Origin: Camellia lanceoleosa
Taxonomy: Eukaryota > Streptophyta > Magnoliopsida > Ericales > Theaceae
Length of the DNA stretch: 64,000 nt
NCBI GenBank assembly: GCA_025200525.1
Contig: CM045761.1
Coordinates: forward strand, 57,561,438 to 57,625,437
Direction of reading: 5' to 3'
In this document: one piece after another, positions 24,917 to 38,090 of the stretch
How positions within the stretch are numbered: the stretch's first letter is position 1
Layout of the letters: each line of letters begins with the position of its first letter
Program-made: the position numbers and the translations under genes
The notes under the pieces: model-generated
What the model was told of the DNA's origin: nothing
What the model saw: only the letters and a program-made list of their open reading frames with translations
The model's database searches: none

Positions 24917-25954
24917 TTAGAGAACTTGACTCGAACTCTTGATATCTGGTTTTGACTACATTTGTGTGTTTCTTTGCATTGCATTTGCATTAGTGCGCCT
25001 AGGACACCGTGTTTGCCATCTGCTATTCTGGCGGTTTCTTGGGAGGCTTGTCTTGTCAAGGCATGTCCATAAGGCTTGCGATTCACGAACTCTGCCCGAT
25101 ATAGAACACAAACCCGGTTTCTAAGGGGCACCCTTTTTGACCATTCGACCTAGTGCATATTCGGATCCATAGTGACCATTCCAAACTAGGGCGGGTTGCT
25201 TACCGTTTATAGGTTGTTTGAAGCATTGCGTGCGTAGTGAAACCCTAGTTCTGACAAAATAGGGCGAAACCCTACCCAACATAGGGGTGTTTGGCTCTCA
25301 CTTATACGCTATGTGCTTGTTAGAGTGTGCCTCTGAGGAATGCATGTATCGATATGAGTTTGGGCATCGAACTGCGCATCGGTTTTTGAATTTGGGAATC
25401 GAACTGCGGGCATTATCGATGTTGAGAATCGGTTGTCGCGGATATCAGTTGATTTATCGAAACGATGATCTGAGGAATATTGACCCGATTTGAGGCGATG
25501 TATAGCGACTTACCAAGCGTGTTGTTGTATACCGTGTGTGTGGTGTATTCAATTCAAGCGTTATCTTTGCCCGTTTGTATACCCATTGTGTGTGGTGTAT
25601 TCAATTTAAGCCGTTATGCTGTATACATTGTGTGTGGTGTATTCAATTTAAGCTATTATGCTTTATTTACAGTTATTTATTTCTTTTAGCTTTTATTTAT
25701 CCTTTTGCTAGGGCGGTTTGTAGCACAATTGCTTAGAACCGTCGATACCCCCAAGCAATGCGGACACGAGTCGTGACTCAGCCGTCCGAGGATCTAGTTG
25801 ATGGACATCGATGTTCCATTCACTACCGGTTTTTAGAAGAGGCAGAAAGCCTTGATCCATCGAGCGAGATTATTGGTGCATGATCTACTTTAGAGGCAGA
25901 TAGTCGGGTTGAGATTCCCATTTACGCTATAGAGACACCCTTGCGGTTTTTGAG
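24917..25954 (+). other. Untranslated leader, internal region 2
   Basis: About 1 kb without a credible gene. A GTGTGTGGTGTATTCAATT motif is repeated three times (about 25535-25650), once more than in the first copy. Confidence 0.6.
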
Positions 25955-28510
25955 ATGGAACAAGAACCCAACAATAGGCGATGATCGCCCGGATGGTAAC
26001 ATGAAGCAAATGCAAGATGATGCTATCCTGGCGGTAATTTTCGGACAACGAGCATTGTCATGGCCCAACGATGCGAGTTGATCACGAGTTACAGCAATGA
26101 GCGGCGTCTGCTTCAATCGAGCTCCTCCTCCACGGGGCCCCATTACGAACAACTACTGCTGGCGAATGCCTCAAACCCTCAAAATGTCGGGCCCGAATAC
26201 CCTCGAATCAGCAGAACATTACGCCAAACCCCCAAAGCGTTCAAGAGGACCTGGGTCATCCAGCGAGTGGCTCGCCCGCTTCTACCTTGTCCAAAAACAT
26301 TACCCTAAGCACCGGACTCTCCATTTGAGTTCGAGGTAGACGAACGACTACGAAATTGAGCAAGTTGGAGAAGCTCTTTAAGAAGTCTCAAGGCGAAGGC
26401 CATCCCAAATATTGAAAGCGGCTATCTTGATGTGGCGTGACTCTGCTGACAATTTAAAATGCCCCGGATCGATCGCTTTGATGGAGTGCGAGGATCCTAT
26501 AGTCCACCTCGGCTATTCTCGGGCGTCTTAAGACCAATGGGCCTAACTTGGGCCATAAAAGCTTTCTTTGTTCGGTCGAACCTGTCGGTGTGGCATCCAC
26601 TTGGTACTCAAAACTTCGATGATGATGTGAAAACAAAGCGGGATGAGATGGTGAGGCCTTCCTTGCACAATATTCATACAACACGCCGTCGAGGTCACGA
26701 CTCGTGATCTCGAGGCGACGGCGAGAGCCTAAAGAGTCTTTTACGATTTCGTCACCGGTGGAGAGCCAAGGCATCGATGATGACCTTGAGGCCAGTGATA
26801 GAGATCAAATTCGGATGATTGTGCGCCAATCTCGGCGGCATTAATGAAGAAGATGATTTTGATCCCTTTCCCCCACCTTGGATCTGCATGATATGGGGAT
26901 GCGAGATAGAGGATGCAATGAAGCGAGTCTGTTTGACCAAGATCGGGATCGGCCAGAAGAACATTTAATCGGAATACCAATGCGAGGAGTGGCTCTGCCA
27001 ATACAAGAACGGAGGTGGAATGGTCACCACCAATCCCCTTCCCAACCAAGGTCGCGGCGGCCACACCTTTTACGATGCCTCTGGGAGGCGATAATCAAGC
27101 CCCAAGATACCAACCCGGTCAGCGAACCTTCTCCGCTCTATATGCCTTTGTCTAAAGTCCTCGGGGTTCTAGTCGAGAAAGGGGCACTGAAACCCTTGGG
27201 CAAGGCCTCTGAATCCACTCCCCCTTCCCATAATCCGGCCAAATATTGCCAATACCACCGGCGGCATGGTCATGACACCGACCAATGTTACGGTGCGTCA
27301 TGAGATTCAGGACCTCATTGACAAGAACATCATTCTACCTCCTCAAGGACCCGTCACAAACAACCCACTCCCCAAACACAACCAAGATCCACCAAAAGAG
27401 TCAACCTTATCCGCCTTTGGGCGCATCTTACGATCCCGGTATCTACATAACTCCTCCCACTTACCCAAGCGAGGTGGTCCTTCGGCAACCTTGACTTGTG
27501 TGTGTTGGACACCTCCCCAACCTTTGAGCCAAGGTGGTGACCACGAGAATGGAGCAGGCAAGCCGAGGAGGCGAAGCTTGAGTGCAGGGGTGGAGCTATC
27601 GAAATCAATTTGGCGAGCTTATGATCCAGTGGATATATCTTGTCGATGAGCAGGTCTAAAGTGAGTATGGGGTTCTTGGGAAGAGGTGAGTTGTGTATGC
27701 TCAGGGACAAGCTTGAATCGTGAGGATGGTTTGGCTGTGGTGGAAGAGGACTTCGCTAACCTTCAATTCTCTGACGAGAATCGGGGATGCATCGATTAAT
27801 GGTTCAAAGATGAAGTCGGCGAAGTCGTCGGGTGGTTGGATGATCGGACTGATATTGTACCATTTGTGGCGGAAGGGCGAGGATCGAATTACATTAGGAG
27901 GCGCCGGTCTGAAATTTCGCTCAAAACGAAACATTTTGAGAACCGCCGGTTATTCTTTGGAGGAACAAGAAAGAGATGGGCCTCTGAGAGGCAGAAAAGC
28001 AAGAACCATGAGGGAGTTGAGAGTCTTTGCAGGAACGGACTGAACATCTTTGTGAGCATGAGGAATGAAGCTTAAAAGCACAAACAAGCGAGAACAGACG
28101 GATGCTGCTAGGCGCTAATGGAATGTGGTGGGAAGATGGCGACTTGTATCTTGCCCTGAGCGAAGGCAGGCGGTGTGGCCGGACACACAGGTACCTCGAG
28201 AGGTAGACCATATGACTAGAAGTGGGCGGTATTTCAAGCCTCCACACCTTGATCAACAGGGCATCGAGGGAAAGATAAGGAGGCGGAAAGCGAAGAAAGC
28301 AAGTGGAAGAAGAATTTGTCTTGCGACTAAAAGAAAATACTAGCGAGACATCTCCATTTGGGGAATTGCTTATGGCCGAGGTGCCGTGGTGTCTTATCTG
28401 CCATGGACATGCTAAACTTTCCATTGAAACTACGCCGGAACAACTAGTTGGTTTGGTCTTCCGGGAGGAGGTTCCCGGCATTGACCTTCTGGACAAAGAA
28501 TTGCCGCTGA
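25955..28510 (+). pseudogene. gag: gag of Ogre-like element, copy 2, frameshifted
   Basis: It starts at ATG 25955 (MEQEPNN). Readable coding blocks include 26060-26308, 26459-26707 and 26878-27303. The last one ends with the zinc-binding segment PAKYCQYHRRHGHDTDQCYG, a Cys/His pattern characteristic of Tat-group gag, continued in another frame as IQDLIDKNI (about 27305-27335). It makes the particle shell protein. Frame breaks are 1-2 nt indels, often at other positions than in copy 1, so the two copies complement each other's intact stretches. Confidence 0.75.
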
Positions 28511-28985
28511 GGCGTGGACCATAACAGACCTCTCTACATCTCTGTAGAATGCACGAGGGACAAATGGATTCGGTGGTTCTTGTTGACCGGTCCGCTATCA
28601 ATGTTTGTCGGCGGAGCGGCCTATCTGTCGGGTTAAAACTGCGGACTTCACACCGACTACTCAAATGTCAGAGCATATGATAATACTGGCGAGGATGTCT
28701 TGGGGCGGTGAAAATCCAAACCAAGATTGGGCACGGACAACCAAAATAGATTTTCATGTCTTGGAGGTCCTGCATCTTTCAACATGCTTTTAGGGCGACC
28801 ACTGGTTGCATCGGTGAAGGCCGTCTCATCTACTCTACATCAAATGGTGAAATACCCCTTTGGAAAGGAGTAGCCATTGTTTTGGGAACTCATCAATCCA
28901 TCCCCCTCAGGAGGTATCTCGCCGATCTGGAGATTGAACACGGCATGGAGGATATGTTTATATCGGGTTACTTTGGTGAGGCAGG
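28511..28985 (+). pseudogene. Retropepsin-like aspartic protease region, copy 2
   Basis: The sequence around 28560-28620 encodes a GQMDSVVLVD-like start followed by SAIN, compatible with the gypsy protease active-site loop, then FHVLEV (28755-28775) and LHQMVKYPF-type coding (about 28830-28860). Frame interruptions lie at 28590 and 28795. It processes the polyprotein. Confidence 0.65.
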
Positions 28986-29995
28986 GTGGTGCAAAACATA
29001 ATGGCTGTGAATGAGGGTTTGTATGTCGGCGCTCAAGCCGTCTACCTCATGAACAAACTCTGACATATCCAGGATGGGATTGGGAAGAAGCGGCGGAAGG
29101 TGTCGCGGCGTTGGCGAAGTGCCACATAATCCACATACCTTTGGATTAGGTTATCGCCTACCAAAAAGGCCCGGGCGAGAAAGGAAAGAAATGGCGGCGG
29201 GGCGAGCGCAGTGGGAAGCCTTTGATCTAATGCATAGGCCCATCTGGGGTACCACGAGCAGACGCTTCGTCAGGGAGGAAAGATTTTCCATTTGCGGCTT
29301 CCAGAACCATGGTTGAGCAGCGGAGGAAGCGTGCAGGTTTGAAATCTTCTTCGACACGCAACTATCTGGGGATAGCGTTCGCTGCGAAGCGAGCAGACCC
29401 AACAAGCGAGGCTGGCGAGAATAAAGGCGGTGAGTCTGAGGGCCTTTGAATTGGAAATGGGGTACTTGGCATGTCTCCTCTCGATCCTCGATCGACGAGT
29501 TGCAGGGAATAACGTCGCGGTTTCCATGATTGGAGATGAAAGCAGTGCGGAGCCAACGGCTGACTATCTTGGGCGCATCGATCGCACCCTCTCTCATTTT
29601 GGCGATGCGAGGAGGATTCTTATCCGGCGATTAGGGTCGGTGGTGAGCGGAATCTGATTCCACAGTCTTGAGTCGAATCGGGTTCGGCTCGGTAGTCTGG
29701 TCTGGTACTCTGAGGATGTTAACGGATGCGAGTCTTGTCGGTCGTCTTTCCTTTTCTTTTGAGTCTGTTATGGATGAATTGGATGATCTGGATGAACTTA
29801 ATGAGAATGAGGTGAATGTGGTTTCAGTACTTTTACGTACTAATTTATTGCATTAACTCGGACTTTCAAAATTTTGATCAAAAGCAGCGAGGGGCGAAGT
29901 TCCTCGGTTTTACAACGTTTAATTGAGCAAGAGCAGAGAGATTTGTTAAGCCTTTAGCGGATGAAATCATTTCGTGAATATTGATGCTGAGGAGG
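28986..29995 (+). pseudogene. Protease-RT linker, copy 2
   Basis: The plus strand encodes VPHNPHTFGLGYRLPKRP in one frame (about 29115-29170), a segment typical of the Tat linker, then broken frames to the RT. The opposite-strand open frame seen in copy 1 is split here, supporting the plus strand as coding. An Ogre-type intron could lie here, but no splice pair was assigned. Confidence 0.5.
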
Positions 29996-30850
29996 ACCCT
30001 GGTGGTCGGATCGGGTCCACGTTGTCTTCGAACGCGGCGCTTAATCGCTTTATTAAAATATTTCAAAGATGTTTTCGCGTGGTCACGAAGACATGCACGG
30101 AATCGATCTGAGATTATGCGACATCGGATCCCCTTGACCGAGGCCCGACCTATCAAGCGAAGCTTCGGAAGGATCCGCCGGATTGGGCTCTCAAGATCAA
30201 AGAAGAGGTCACCAAGCAAATTGGCGAGCTTCTGCTAGTATCGAATATCCCACTTGGTTGGCCAACATAGTGCGGTGCGAAGAAAGATGGCAAGATCGGG
30301 TGTGCGTAGACTTGAGGTTTAAGCGAGCGGTCAGAAGGGCGACTTTCCTGCCACACATTGATGAGCTAGTGGACTTTCTGACGGGCATGCCTTTGCTCTC
30401 GTTCATGGATGGCTTCTCGGGCTATAACCGGTTGTGATGGCACGAGGAGAGAAAAAAGCGCATTCACCACCGGTAGAACATCTTGCTATCGGGTCATGCC
30501 GTTTGGGTTGAAGAATCTTTGGGGCTACTTATCAGCGGACGCGACCACAATACTACATGATATGATCCACAAAGAGGTTGAGGTGTCGTGGGCGACATGA
30601 TTGTCAAGTCCAAAGAAAGAGGGCCACTACACCGCCTTGCGCAAGTTTTCCAAAGGATCGGGAATTGAGGTTGCGGTTAAACCCTCGAAATGTCGTTTGG
30701 TGTTCGGCCCGGGAAAAATCTTTGGGGTTTCGATTACACAAAGGGGCATCGAGGTCGACCCTTCCAAAATCAAGGCCATCTTAGAAATGCCACCACCAAA
30801 GGCGAAAAAAAGGTGCGAGGCTTTACGGGTAAGTGCAATTCATAAGGCGG
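29996..30850 (+). pseudogene. Reverse transcriptase, copy 2, frameshifted
   Basis: RT blocks in order: RVCVDLRFKRAVR with LPHIDELVDFLTG (30298-30390), LLSFMDGFSGYNRL (30393-30437), CYRVMPFGLKN (30485-30520), then DMIVKSKE preceded by V-G (30585-30615), VAVKPSKCRLVF (30670-30705) and GIEVDPSKIKAILEMPPPK (30745-30803). This copy is longer in frame than copy 1. The catalytic motif again reads V-G-D. Confidence 0.85.
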
Positions 30851-31790
30851 TTTATTTCAAAACTAACCTTGACTTGTGAACCACTTTTTGGTCTTCGAAG
30901 AAAGGCAAGAAATTCAATGGGACGGCCGGTGCCAAAGCTGCGTTTGAGCAGTTAAAGAATATCTCTGAGAACCCACCGTTTTATCACCACGAATCGAAAC
31001 CGTTGATTTTGTACTGTCGATGTTGAGACCACAATGGGCTGCATGCTTGCACAAGAATCGAGAAGATAGGGTGGAAAAGCCATCTACTATTTGAGCAAGA
31101 AAATGCTAGAGTATGAGACCCGGTATACGCCGCTGGAAAAGGCTTGTCTAGCTCTGGTATGGGCTACCAGGAAGTTGCGGCACTACTTGCTAGCTCACTC
31201 TATAATGCTGGTTTCGCGACTTGATCCCATCAAATATCTTTTAGAAACCGGTAACTTGGGTAGGCTAGCTCGTTGGTTCTTGTTGCTCTCGAATTTGATC
31301 TTACATATGTGGCCTATAAGTCGATAAAGGCGAAGCGATAGCGAGTTCCTTGCCGACCATCCGGTTGAGGATGAAGCGATTGAGTACCTATTCCCCGGAT
31401 GAAGCAATTACGCATATCGGCGAGAAAGTTGGACAATGTACTTTGACGGGCGTCAAATCAACATGGGTATGGGATAGGAGTGTTCTTTGATAGCACGACA
31501 ATTCCGTATCCCTCTAGCCTTCAAACTCCGTTTCAAAGTCTCAAATAACGCGAATCTGGCGTGCATTCTTTGGTATGGGCGACCACGGAATTAGGGGCAA
31601 GGCAATTTGGGCGTCATCGAGATTCGAATCTTGTTGTGTCTCAAGCTAAAGGAAATTTGGAAAGTAAAGAAAGAAAATATGATGATGTATCACCAAACCT
31701 TGGATTTCTTGATTCCTCGGTTTGAAAAGTTAAGTTTTACTCATCTACTAAGAGAGAGAACAACAAGTTCGCGAATGCTTTAGCAACTCT
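30851..31790 (+). pseudogene. RNase H domains, copy 2, frameshifted
   Basis: A clean 78-codon stretch (31091-31327) encodes MSKKMLEYETRYTPLEKACL followed by a LALVWATRKLRHYL segment, the conserved RT-linked RNase H signature of Ty3/gypsy. After IADH-like coding (about 31355) a second RNase-H-like region with MYFDG (about 31438-31452) follows. A frameshift splits the two. Confidence 0.75.
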
Positions 31791-32079
31791 ATCATCCATG
31801 ATAGACATCACGTGGAGTCGAATCGTCGGTCATTATCGACGAAATTCGCTTTTGCCTATGAGTCGATTCAGACCATAGATGAAGTTCGGGGCGAACACCT
31901 GGTATTACGACATACGGAACTTTTGGAAAGCGAAACATACCCGCCCGAGTAAATGCCAAAGACAAGAGGGCAATCGGAAGAATGTCGATCCAGTTCATCA
32001 TCTGCGGGGTAAAGCGTATAGAAGAGGTCATCTGGGAATGCATAAGCGTGTGTTGATCTTTGAAGAGTCCAAGCGTCGA

Positions 32080-33112
32080 TGGAAGCCATCCGCAGGGGTG
32101 AATCACGGTGCACATATGAATGGGGTGATGTTGGCTAGGAAGATCCTTAGGCAAGGTTATTATTGGTCCACCATGGAGGAGGATTATGTCGGTTTCGTCG
32201 GCGATGCCACAAATGTCGATTCATGCAAATCGCATGAACATTCCGCCGTCAAAAATACAACATGACCGCCATGGCCTTTTTCTGCAGGGAATTGATGTGA
32301 TCGAGGCCACGCCGAAAGGGTCAAATGGGCATGAGTTCATCCTCGTAGCGATAGATTACTTCACAAAGTGGGTTGAGGCCCAATCTTATGCGGTGTTGAA
32401 AGCTTCACACGTTGCAAAATTCATCAGAACAACATCATCTGCCGCCATTCTGAGTCCGAATGAAATAGTCTCGGACAATGGTTCCCACTTCAAGAAGGAG
32501 GTGATTGACTTGTTGGAGAAATACAACGTGGCTTTTCATAAGTCGTCTACTTACGGCCGCAAAACCAGCGGAGCGGTTGAGGCCGCCAACAAGAATATCA
32601 GCGCATATTACGAAGATGGTGGAAACCTCTGAGGGTGGCGGATAAGTTGCCGTTTGCTCTATGGGGCTCTGAGGACTTGATCGAGAACTTCTCTGGGCGA
32701 CTCGTACTCATTAGTCTATGGGATGGAGGCCGTTCTACCAATTGAGATCGAGGTCCCATCATTGCAGTATTGGCCGAATGCGGATGGCCGGCGGATTAGC
32801 GAAGAAGCGAGTTTGAAGAACTCATGCTTTTGATGAAAGGAGATTGAAAGCAACATACCACGTTCGGGGTTATCAACGAGAATCGCCGACTTTCAACAAG
32901 AAGGTTAAGTCGGGAACTTGAAAGAAGGAGATTTGGTACTCAAAGACAACCGAGCTCCCATCCACGACCCAAGGGGCAAGTTCGGACCCAATTGGCCGGG
33001 TCCCTACATCATCAAGTCAATGCAGTCGGTGGGCGTGGTTACGATGGATCTAGATGGCTTGGAGTTTTCCCAACCGATCAATATGGACAAGTTGAAGAAA
33101 TACTACCCTTGA
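32080..33112 (+). pseudogene. Integrase, copy 2 (core in frame)
   Basis: A 148-codon frame (32186-32632) carries the catalytic core with all three acidic residues: Asp in FILVAIDYFTKWVEA, Asp in EIVSDNGSHFKKEV and Glu in GAVEAANKN. The zinc-binding part precedes it (about 32150-32250). The C-terminal frame 32918-33112 has MKEGDLVLKD, DPRGKFGPNWPGPYIIK and ends with NMDKLKKYYP and a stop at 33110-33112. A break near 32632-32900 separates core and tail. This is the least damaged pol domain in the window. Confidence 0.9.
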
Positions 33113-33840
33113 GAGGCTCGCTGGGCGAAAACCGAAAGGGCGACCTAGGCAAAACTTCGAGCATTGAAAATTTGAAAATTATAAAACTGAGCTCATAAGG
33201 TTGAAAACCCGCAAAGGGCGGCCTTGGCAAAAGTTAGGCGCAAAAGGAGAGCAAAAACACTGAGCGAACCTAAGCTGAACTACGTAAGACTTGATTCCCA
33301 TCTTTGGGATCGTGGCGACTTCACCTTGAAGTTGATCATAATCTTTTCCCGATCAACTTTGTCCATTTTTGATCATCTCGGTCATCTTTATTCATCGGCA
33401 TCTATTGTGATCTCGATGCAGTGCGATTCTACAAACTAGGGCAACTTTCCGTTGCAATGGAATGTTCCGATGTCATCCAGACTAGGGCAACTTTCGTTGC
33501 TATTGAATAAATTTGAGGCCCTTTTTCAGACTAGGGCAACTTTCCGGTTGCTAGGATTGAGGTTGTGTATCTCAAGGATGATTTCAGCGTGTCAGTCCGA
33601 TCCATATCGAAACTAGTCTTGAAAGCTTCTCATAAAAGTTGACTTTGTTCAAATTAATCTTTTCACAACTAAGACCATTTTTGGACCAAAAGCGAGGATT
33701 TTCGAGACCACAACCTTCAATTTCATTAATTTCAAAACAGAGTTCTTTTGCTCTTGCATACAATTGAAGTTGTTTTCATTACACTCACGCTAGAAAACTT
33801 TGAAAGTACTAATAAAAGCAATAAATCTAGGGCATAGTCT
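33113..33840. other. Pol 3' flank with three short GGCAAC/GTTGC repeats, copy 2
   Basis: This is the counterpart of 13142-13860. Three CTAGGGCAACTTTC-type repeats lie at about 33435, 33482 and 33529, with no coding signal. Confidence 0.6.
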
Positions 33841-36186
33841 AGTCGGTGTCCTGCGCCCCTCGAGCTAGTCAAAGCTTGGATGCCAACTTAGGCCCGGCTT
33901 GTATGACCGAACAAGCGCGAGTGCGGAATGGGAGATAAAATATCTGATGAGTCAAGCGATCGACGGATCCGGTATCCTGGAACTTCTTGTAACTCATATT
34001 TGAAAAGATTAAGCCGGGGCGGCGCCATGCAATGCGATCTGGCGACAAGTTATGCATCCATTGAACCACCGGCTCTCATCGGGAGCATTAACTAGGCGTT
34101 GCCGAAAGAAGTAGCCAGCAATGAATAGGAGGGCAAGAGTCCACAACTTGCAACTTCTCTATCAACTATATCCGGGGGATGAAAAAGAGAGAATAAAGAA
34201 TAGAGATGTCTGACGAGAGAAAAGTAAGATAAGGTTTTTCTGAGAAAAGTCGAGCGGGTCAGTGATGTAAGCAAATACAAGTGAGCTTGGGTGGAAACAT
34301 TACCTATAGCGATAGTGGACTCACCGAAATCGATTGTCTCCGGCGAGAAGGCATCCAGGCCTATCAATTTTGGATACACTCCACTATCCAGATAGTCCAT
34401 CCGCAGTGCATCGTGTTATATTTTTGCTTATCGAGTTGTTGTTTTTGCTTATTGAGTTGTAAGTTTTGTCGAGCTGTCGCGTTTTGCGTTTTGAGTTGTT
34501 ACTTTTTGATTACACAATTTTGTTAAGTCTTGTCTATTGAGTCGTTAACATTATTGTACTTTGTTTATCGAGTTGTAAACTCGCTAAGATTCTGTTTTAT
34601 TTCTTAGTGAGTCGTTTTGTTTTGCTTTGTTGCGTCGGTTCCCCACCTAACCCGGTAAATACATGAGGCATTTCCATTCAATTCCATTTTGTGCAAAATA
34701 ATGCGATGCGATCTTTGAGAATTTCAAATACAACATCTTTTCAAAAGTGTTTCATTTCATCATGTCTTACAAAAATAAAGGTACAAGTTTTACGGAAAAT
34801 AAAAGCGCTAACAAATGTGCAAAGTGCTACAAACTACTAGCTAAAAGGTAGAATAAAGCAGAAATAACATCGGCTCGAGCGAGAAGGGGAGGCCCCTCAT
34901 CCTTTTCTCGGGATAATCTCTACATCATCATCACCATCCGGATCGGGCTGTCATCCTCCGGATCCCCCTCAGCTCGCTCCGCTCCCGGAACCAAGACCGT
35001 GGCCTCCTCTCCAGAGACGCCACGACACATGATCTGCGATCTCCTCCTCGTCATCCTCGGCGATGGGTGCCTGCGTCTGAGAGCGACCCTCCTTCGCCAG
35101 GCTCCTCGATGAGACTGGATGGCCCAGCCTCCTCCGCCACAGACTCGGGTAGGTCTAGCACCTCGACCTCTCTGAGAGGGCCCGTGGCTGGCCCGTGATG
35201 AAGATATACGGAGGCATCTGAAGATGCAAAGTGCAACACATCGTTCAAGCATAAAAGGTGTGTAAATGCATGTGAAAAGGGTGTGTGTCGATGTGCTCTA
35301 CAGTCTATCAATATAGCGAGAAGGTCTAAAGCTAAAACATCGAAACATGCTAGTACAGGAAAATAAAGAGTACCTCTACACCCACGATGCTCATCTGCGT
35401 CTCCTCCGAAGGATCATGCCCTCGAATGTGGCTGAGATCGGCGGCTTCGTCCGTAAATTCAACAGGAGGCTGCAAATACAAATGCAAAACTATCAGTAAC
35501 GGAATCAATGTTCAAATATCTGACTGATAAATCAAAGCTGAAAAACATACCGGGGGCGAGTCAGGGTCTCTAACATATCTGTGATCAGGCAGGAGGCTCT
35601 AGCGGAATCTGGTAAGGCGCCCCAAATCGCCCGGTTCATTAACTCGATTCGGCATGTCCGCCACCTGGATGATCAAGAGGCGGAGGATCGGAGGGATCGA
35701 ATCGCCCCACCTCTGGATCTGCCACCGCTAGAAGAAGGGATATTCGTAGCATGGGCGTGACTCAAGACGGTGCACCAAGAGAGGTCGTCCGGAGCCGCAC
35801 TCCCGTCAAGCGGGGCTTCATATATATGCCGCGTTAGGTGGCGTAGTTCCCATCGATATGATGCAACAAAGCGTCAACGCCTGCATATCTTGCCGACCTC
35901 CTCGGGGATAATCTATCGCCAGTCCGCATGGTGTTCGGAGGCACAGCAGAGTGTCTGAGAATCGCCCCATATCTGACGCCGAAGCGTTCCTCAGAACCAA
36001 ACCACGCCGACCGTCCCTCGAGCAGAATCTATATCGACAACAACTCGACGCCCAGTCTGAGTCTCGAGCCAATCGTCAAGATCGCCCAAGGTCGCCGGTG
36101 ATCTGTGGATAACCAAGATACAAATCCCAAATCGGATATCTGAAGCGGATCAAAGATAAAATGAAAGGCGAGAGTTCAAGCAATAC

Positions 36187-36345
36187 CTCTGTCGCACTAA
36201 CAAGATCAAAGTATCGTCGCAGAGAGAGAGAGTCTCGAGGCCTCGCCACATGCTCTGCCTCAAACATCAAAGAAAATGGAGTCATAGGAGGTCCCACCAC
36301 CTCCATCTCCGGGGCCAATGTGGGGAAATACACATACACCCACAA
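36187..36345 (-). CDS. Next exon of the antisense PMD gene, copy 2
   Basis: It lies between acceptor CTTTCTCAG (ending at 36346) and donor CAGAG/GTATTGC (36186). It encodes LWVYVYFPTLAPEM and continues to LRRYFDLVSATE, in frame without stops for 53 codons. LW.Y.YFP.LAP matches the part of PMD proteins that follows the core. The equivalent exon in copy 1 lies at about 16360-16210. Confidence 0.65.
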
Positions 36346-36470
36346 CTGAGAAAGGCAATGCACAGTGGGAGTACAAAGTGTTAAAGGCGAATCTGAGAAT
36401 GCAAAGTCGCCGTGTGTGCAAGTGAACAAGTAATGAGGAGCAAAATGAAAATCAAGAGGGCGGAATGTAC

Positions 36471-37112
36471 CTCCTGTGCTCTCCAATAGCCAAGTAAGTC
36501 CCTCGTGTGCGAGGCTGCGCTCATGTAGCGATAAGGGTAGCCAGGCCAGCCGCCCAATCATCTTGGCTCACTGTGATAGGTCCACTAGGCGCCAAGAGTA
36601 CAACCCTACCATGTTCCCTCTATCGTGAACAAGGTGGTACCGAGGAGGTACATAAGGAAACCACGGCGATCGCTCCGCCTCCTCAGGAGTCTCAGGCTCC
36701 ATCTGTGGCCGCCGGAAATAGGAAGCAAACCAGGAGTATCGGACTCTCCCGAACCTCTGTCTATAAGCGGGTGTGTCCCCAACAAATGCATCCAGGCAGC
36801 CTGCCACTCACCCATATCCTCGTCATAGGGAATGGGCCTACCGCCTAAGTCTAGGCCGGTGAGCATAGCGAAATCCAGCGGGGTCATGGTCATGTCCCCC
36901 GTCGCAGAAAAATGGAAGGAATTGGTAGTGTCCCACCACCTCTCTGCTAAAGCTGCAAATAGGGTCCTACTAATGAGGCAACGAGATAACCCTCTGCAGA
37001 ATGGCCCAAATCCTGCAAGATCGACCAATCCCCGGACAGCTTCCGGAAGCTCAAAATACCATTCCCTTGCGGCGCCGGAGCCATATCCTCGCACTGTCCG
37101 AGAACGAACCTG
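36471..37112 (-). CDS. PMD core exon of the antisense gene, copy 2
   Basis: The minus strand reads continuously from the acceptor at 37113 for about 170 codons: GLVDLAGFGPFCRG, then ERWWDTTNSFHFSATGDMTM and TPLDFAMLTGLDLGG, ending in MYLLGTTLF. The W..T..FHF..GDMT.T..D.AMLTGL pattern is the hallmark of the plant mobile domain. After one small frame break (about 36610), RYMSAAS and GYWRAQE are encoded up to the splice donor at 36470. Because only one or two frame breaks occur here, against many in gag and pol, this exon may be under different constraint or simply have been read better. Confidence 0.75.
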
Positions 37113-37269
37113 CATTTAGAATCAATGCATGGATCAGCAAATGAAGTGAAAATGGGGTGTGTGCAAATAAAGCGAAAATGAGGCGTGTGTGCAAATGAAG
37201 TGAAACTGCGTGTTGATAAATTTGGTATTTGCGTGTTCAAAGTTTCAAAGTTTGCTCGAGTTTGGGATC

Positions 37270-38090
37270 GTGTGTTCTACTCAACATCAAGTAAATGTGT
37301 TCGCTTCAAATTGGGACCGTGTGTTCTACTCAACATCGATGGTCAGTGTGTTCGCTTCAAGTTGGGATCAGTGTGTTCTACTCAACATCGATAAATTAGG
37401 TGTGTGTTCGCTTCAAGTTGGGATGTGTGTTCTACTCAACATCGATGGGTGTGTGTTCGCTTCAAGTTGGGATCTGTGTGTTCTACTCAACATCGATGGG
37501 GCGTGTGTTCGCTTCAAATTGGGATGTGTGTTCTACTCAACATCGATGGGCTGTGTGTTCGCTTCAAATTGGGATGTGTGTTCTACTCAACATCGAATGT
37601 GTGTTCGCTTCAAATTGGGATGTGTGTTCTACTCAACATCGATTCATTTGGTGTTCGCTTCAAATTGGGATGTGTGTTCTACTCAACATCGATCAATGGT
37701 GTGTTCGCTTCAAATTGGGATGTGTGTTCTACTCAACATCAAGGCCGTGTGTTCGCTTCAAATTGGGATCAGGTGTTCTACTCAACATCGGGTGTGTGTT
37801 CGCTTCAAATTGGGATGTGTGTTCTACTCAACATCGATAACGGCGTGTGTTCGCTTCAAGTTTGGGATCGTGTTCTACTCAACATCGCGAACGTGTGTTC
37901 GCTCCAAGTTTGGGATCGCGTGTTCTACTCAACATCGCGGACACGTTTGCTTCAAGTTTGGGATCGTGTTCTACTCAACATCAGTGGACTGTGTGTTCAC
38001 TTCAAATTGGGACTGTGTGTTCTACTCAACGTCAGTGGGCTGTGTGTTCACTTCAAATCTGGGCTGTGTGTTCGGTGCTTCAAGTTTAGG
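37270..38090. repeat. ~51-bp tandem array in the antisense gene's intron, copy 2
   Basis: About sixteen units of the same family as 17275-17905 (GTGTGTTCTACTCAACATCG plus GTGTGTTCGCTTCAAATTGG). There are four or so more units than in the first copy, and the units are more homogeneous, with several near-identical neighbours around 37500-37740, which suggests recent local expansion. Confidence 0.9.
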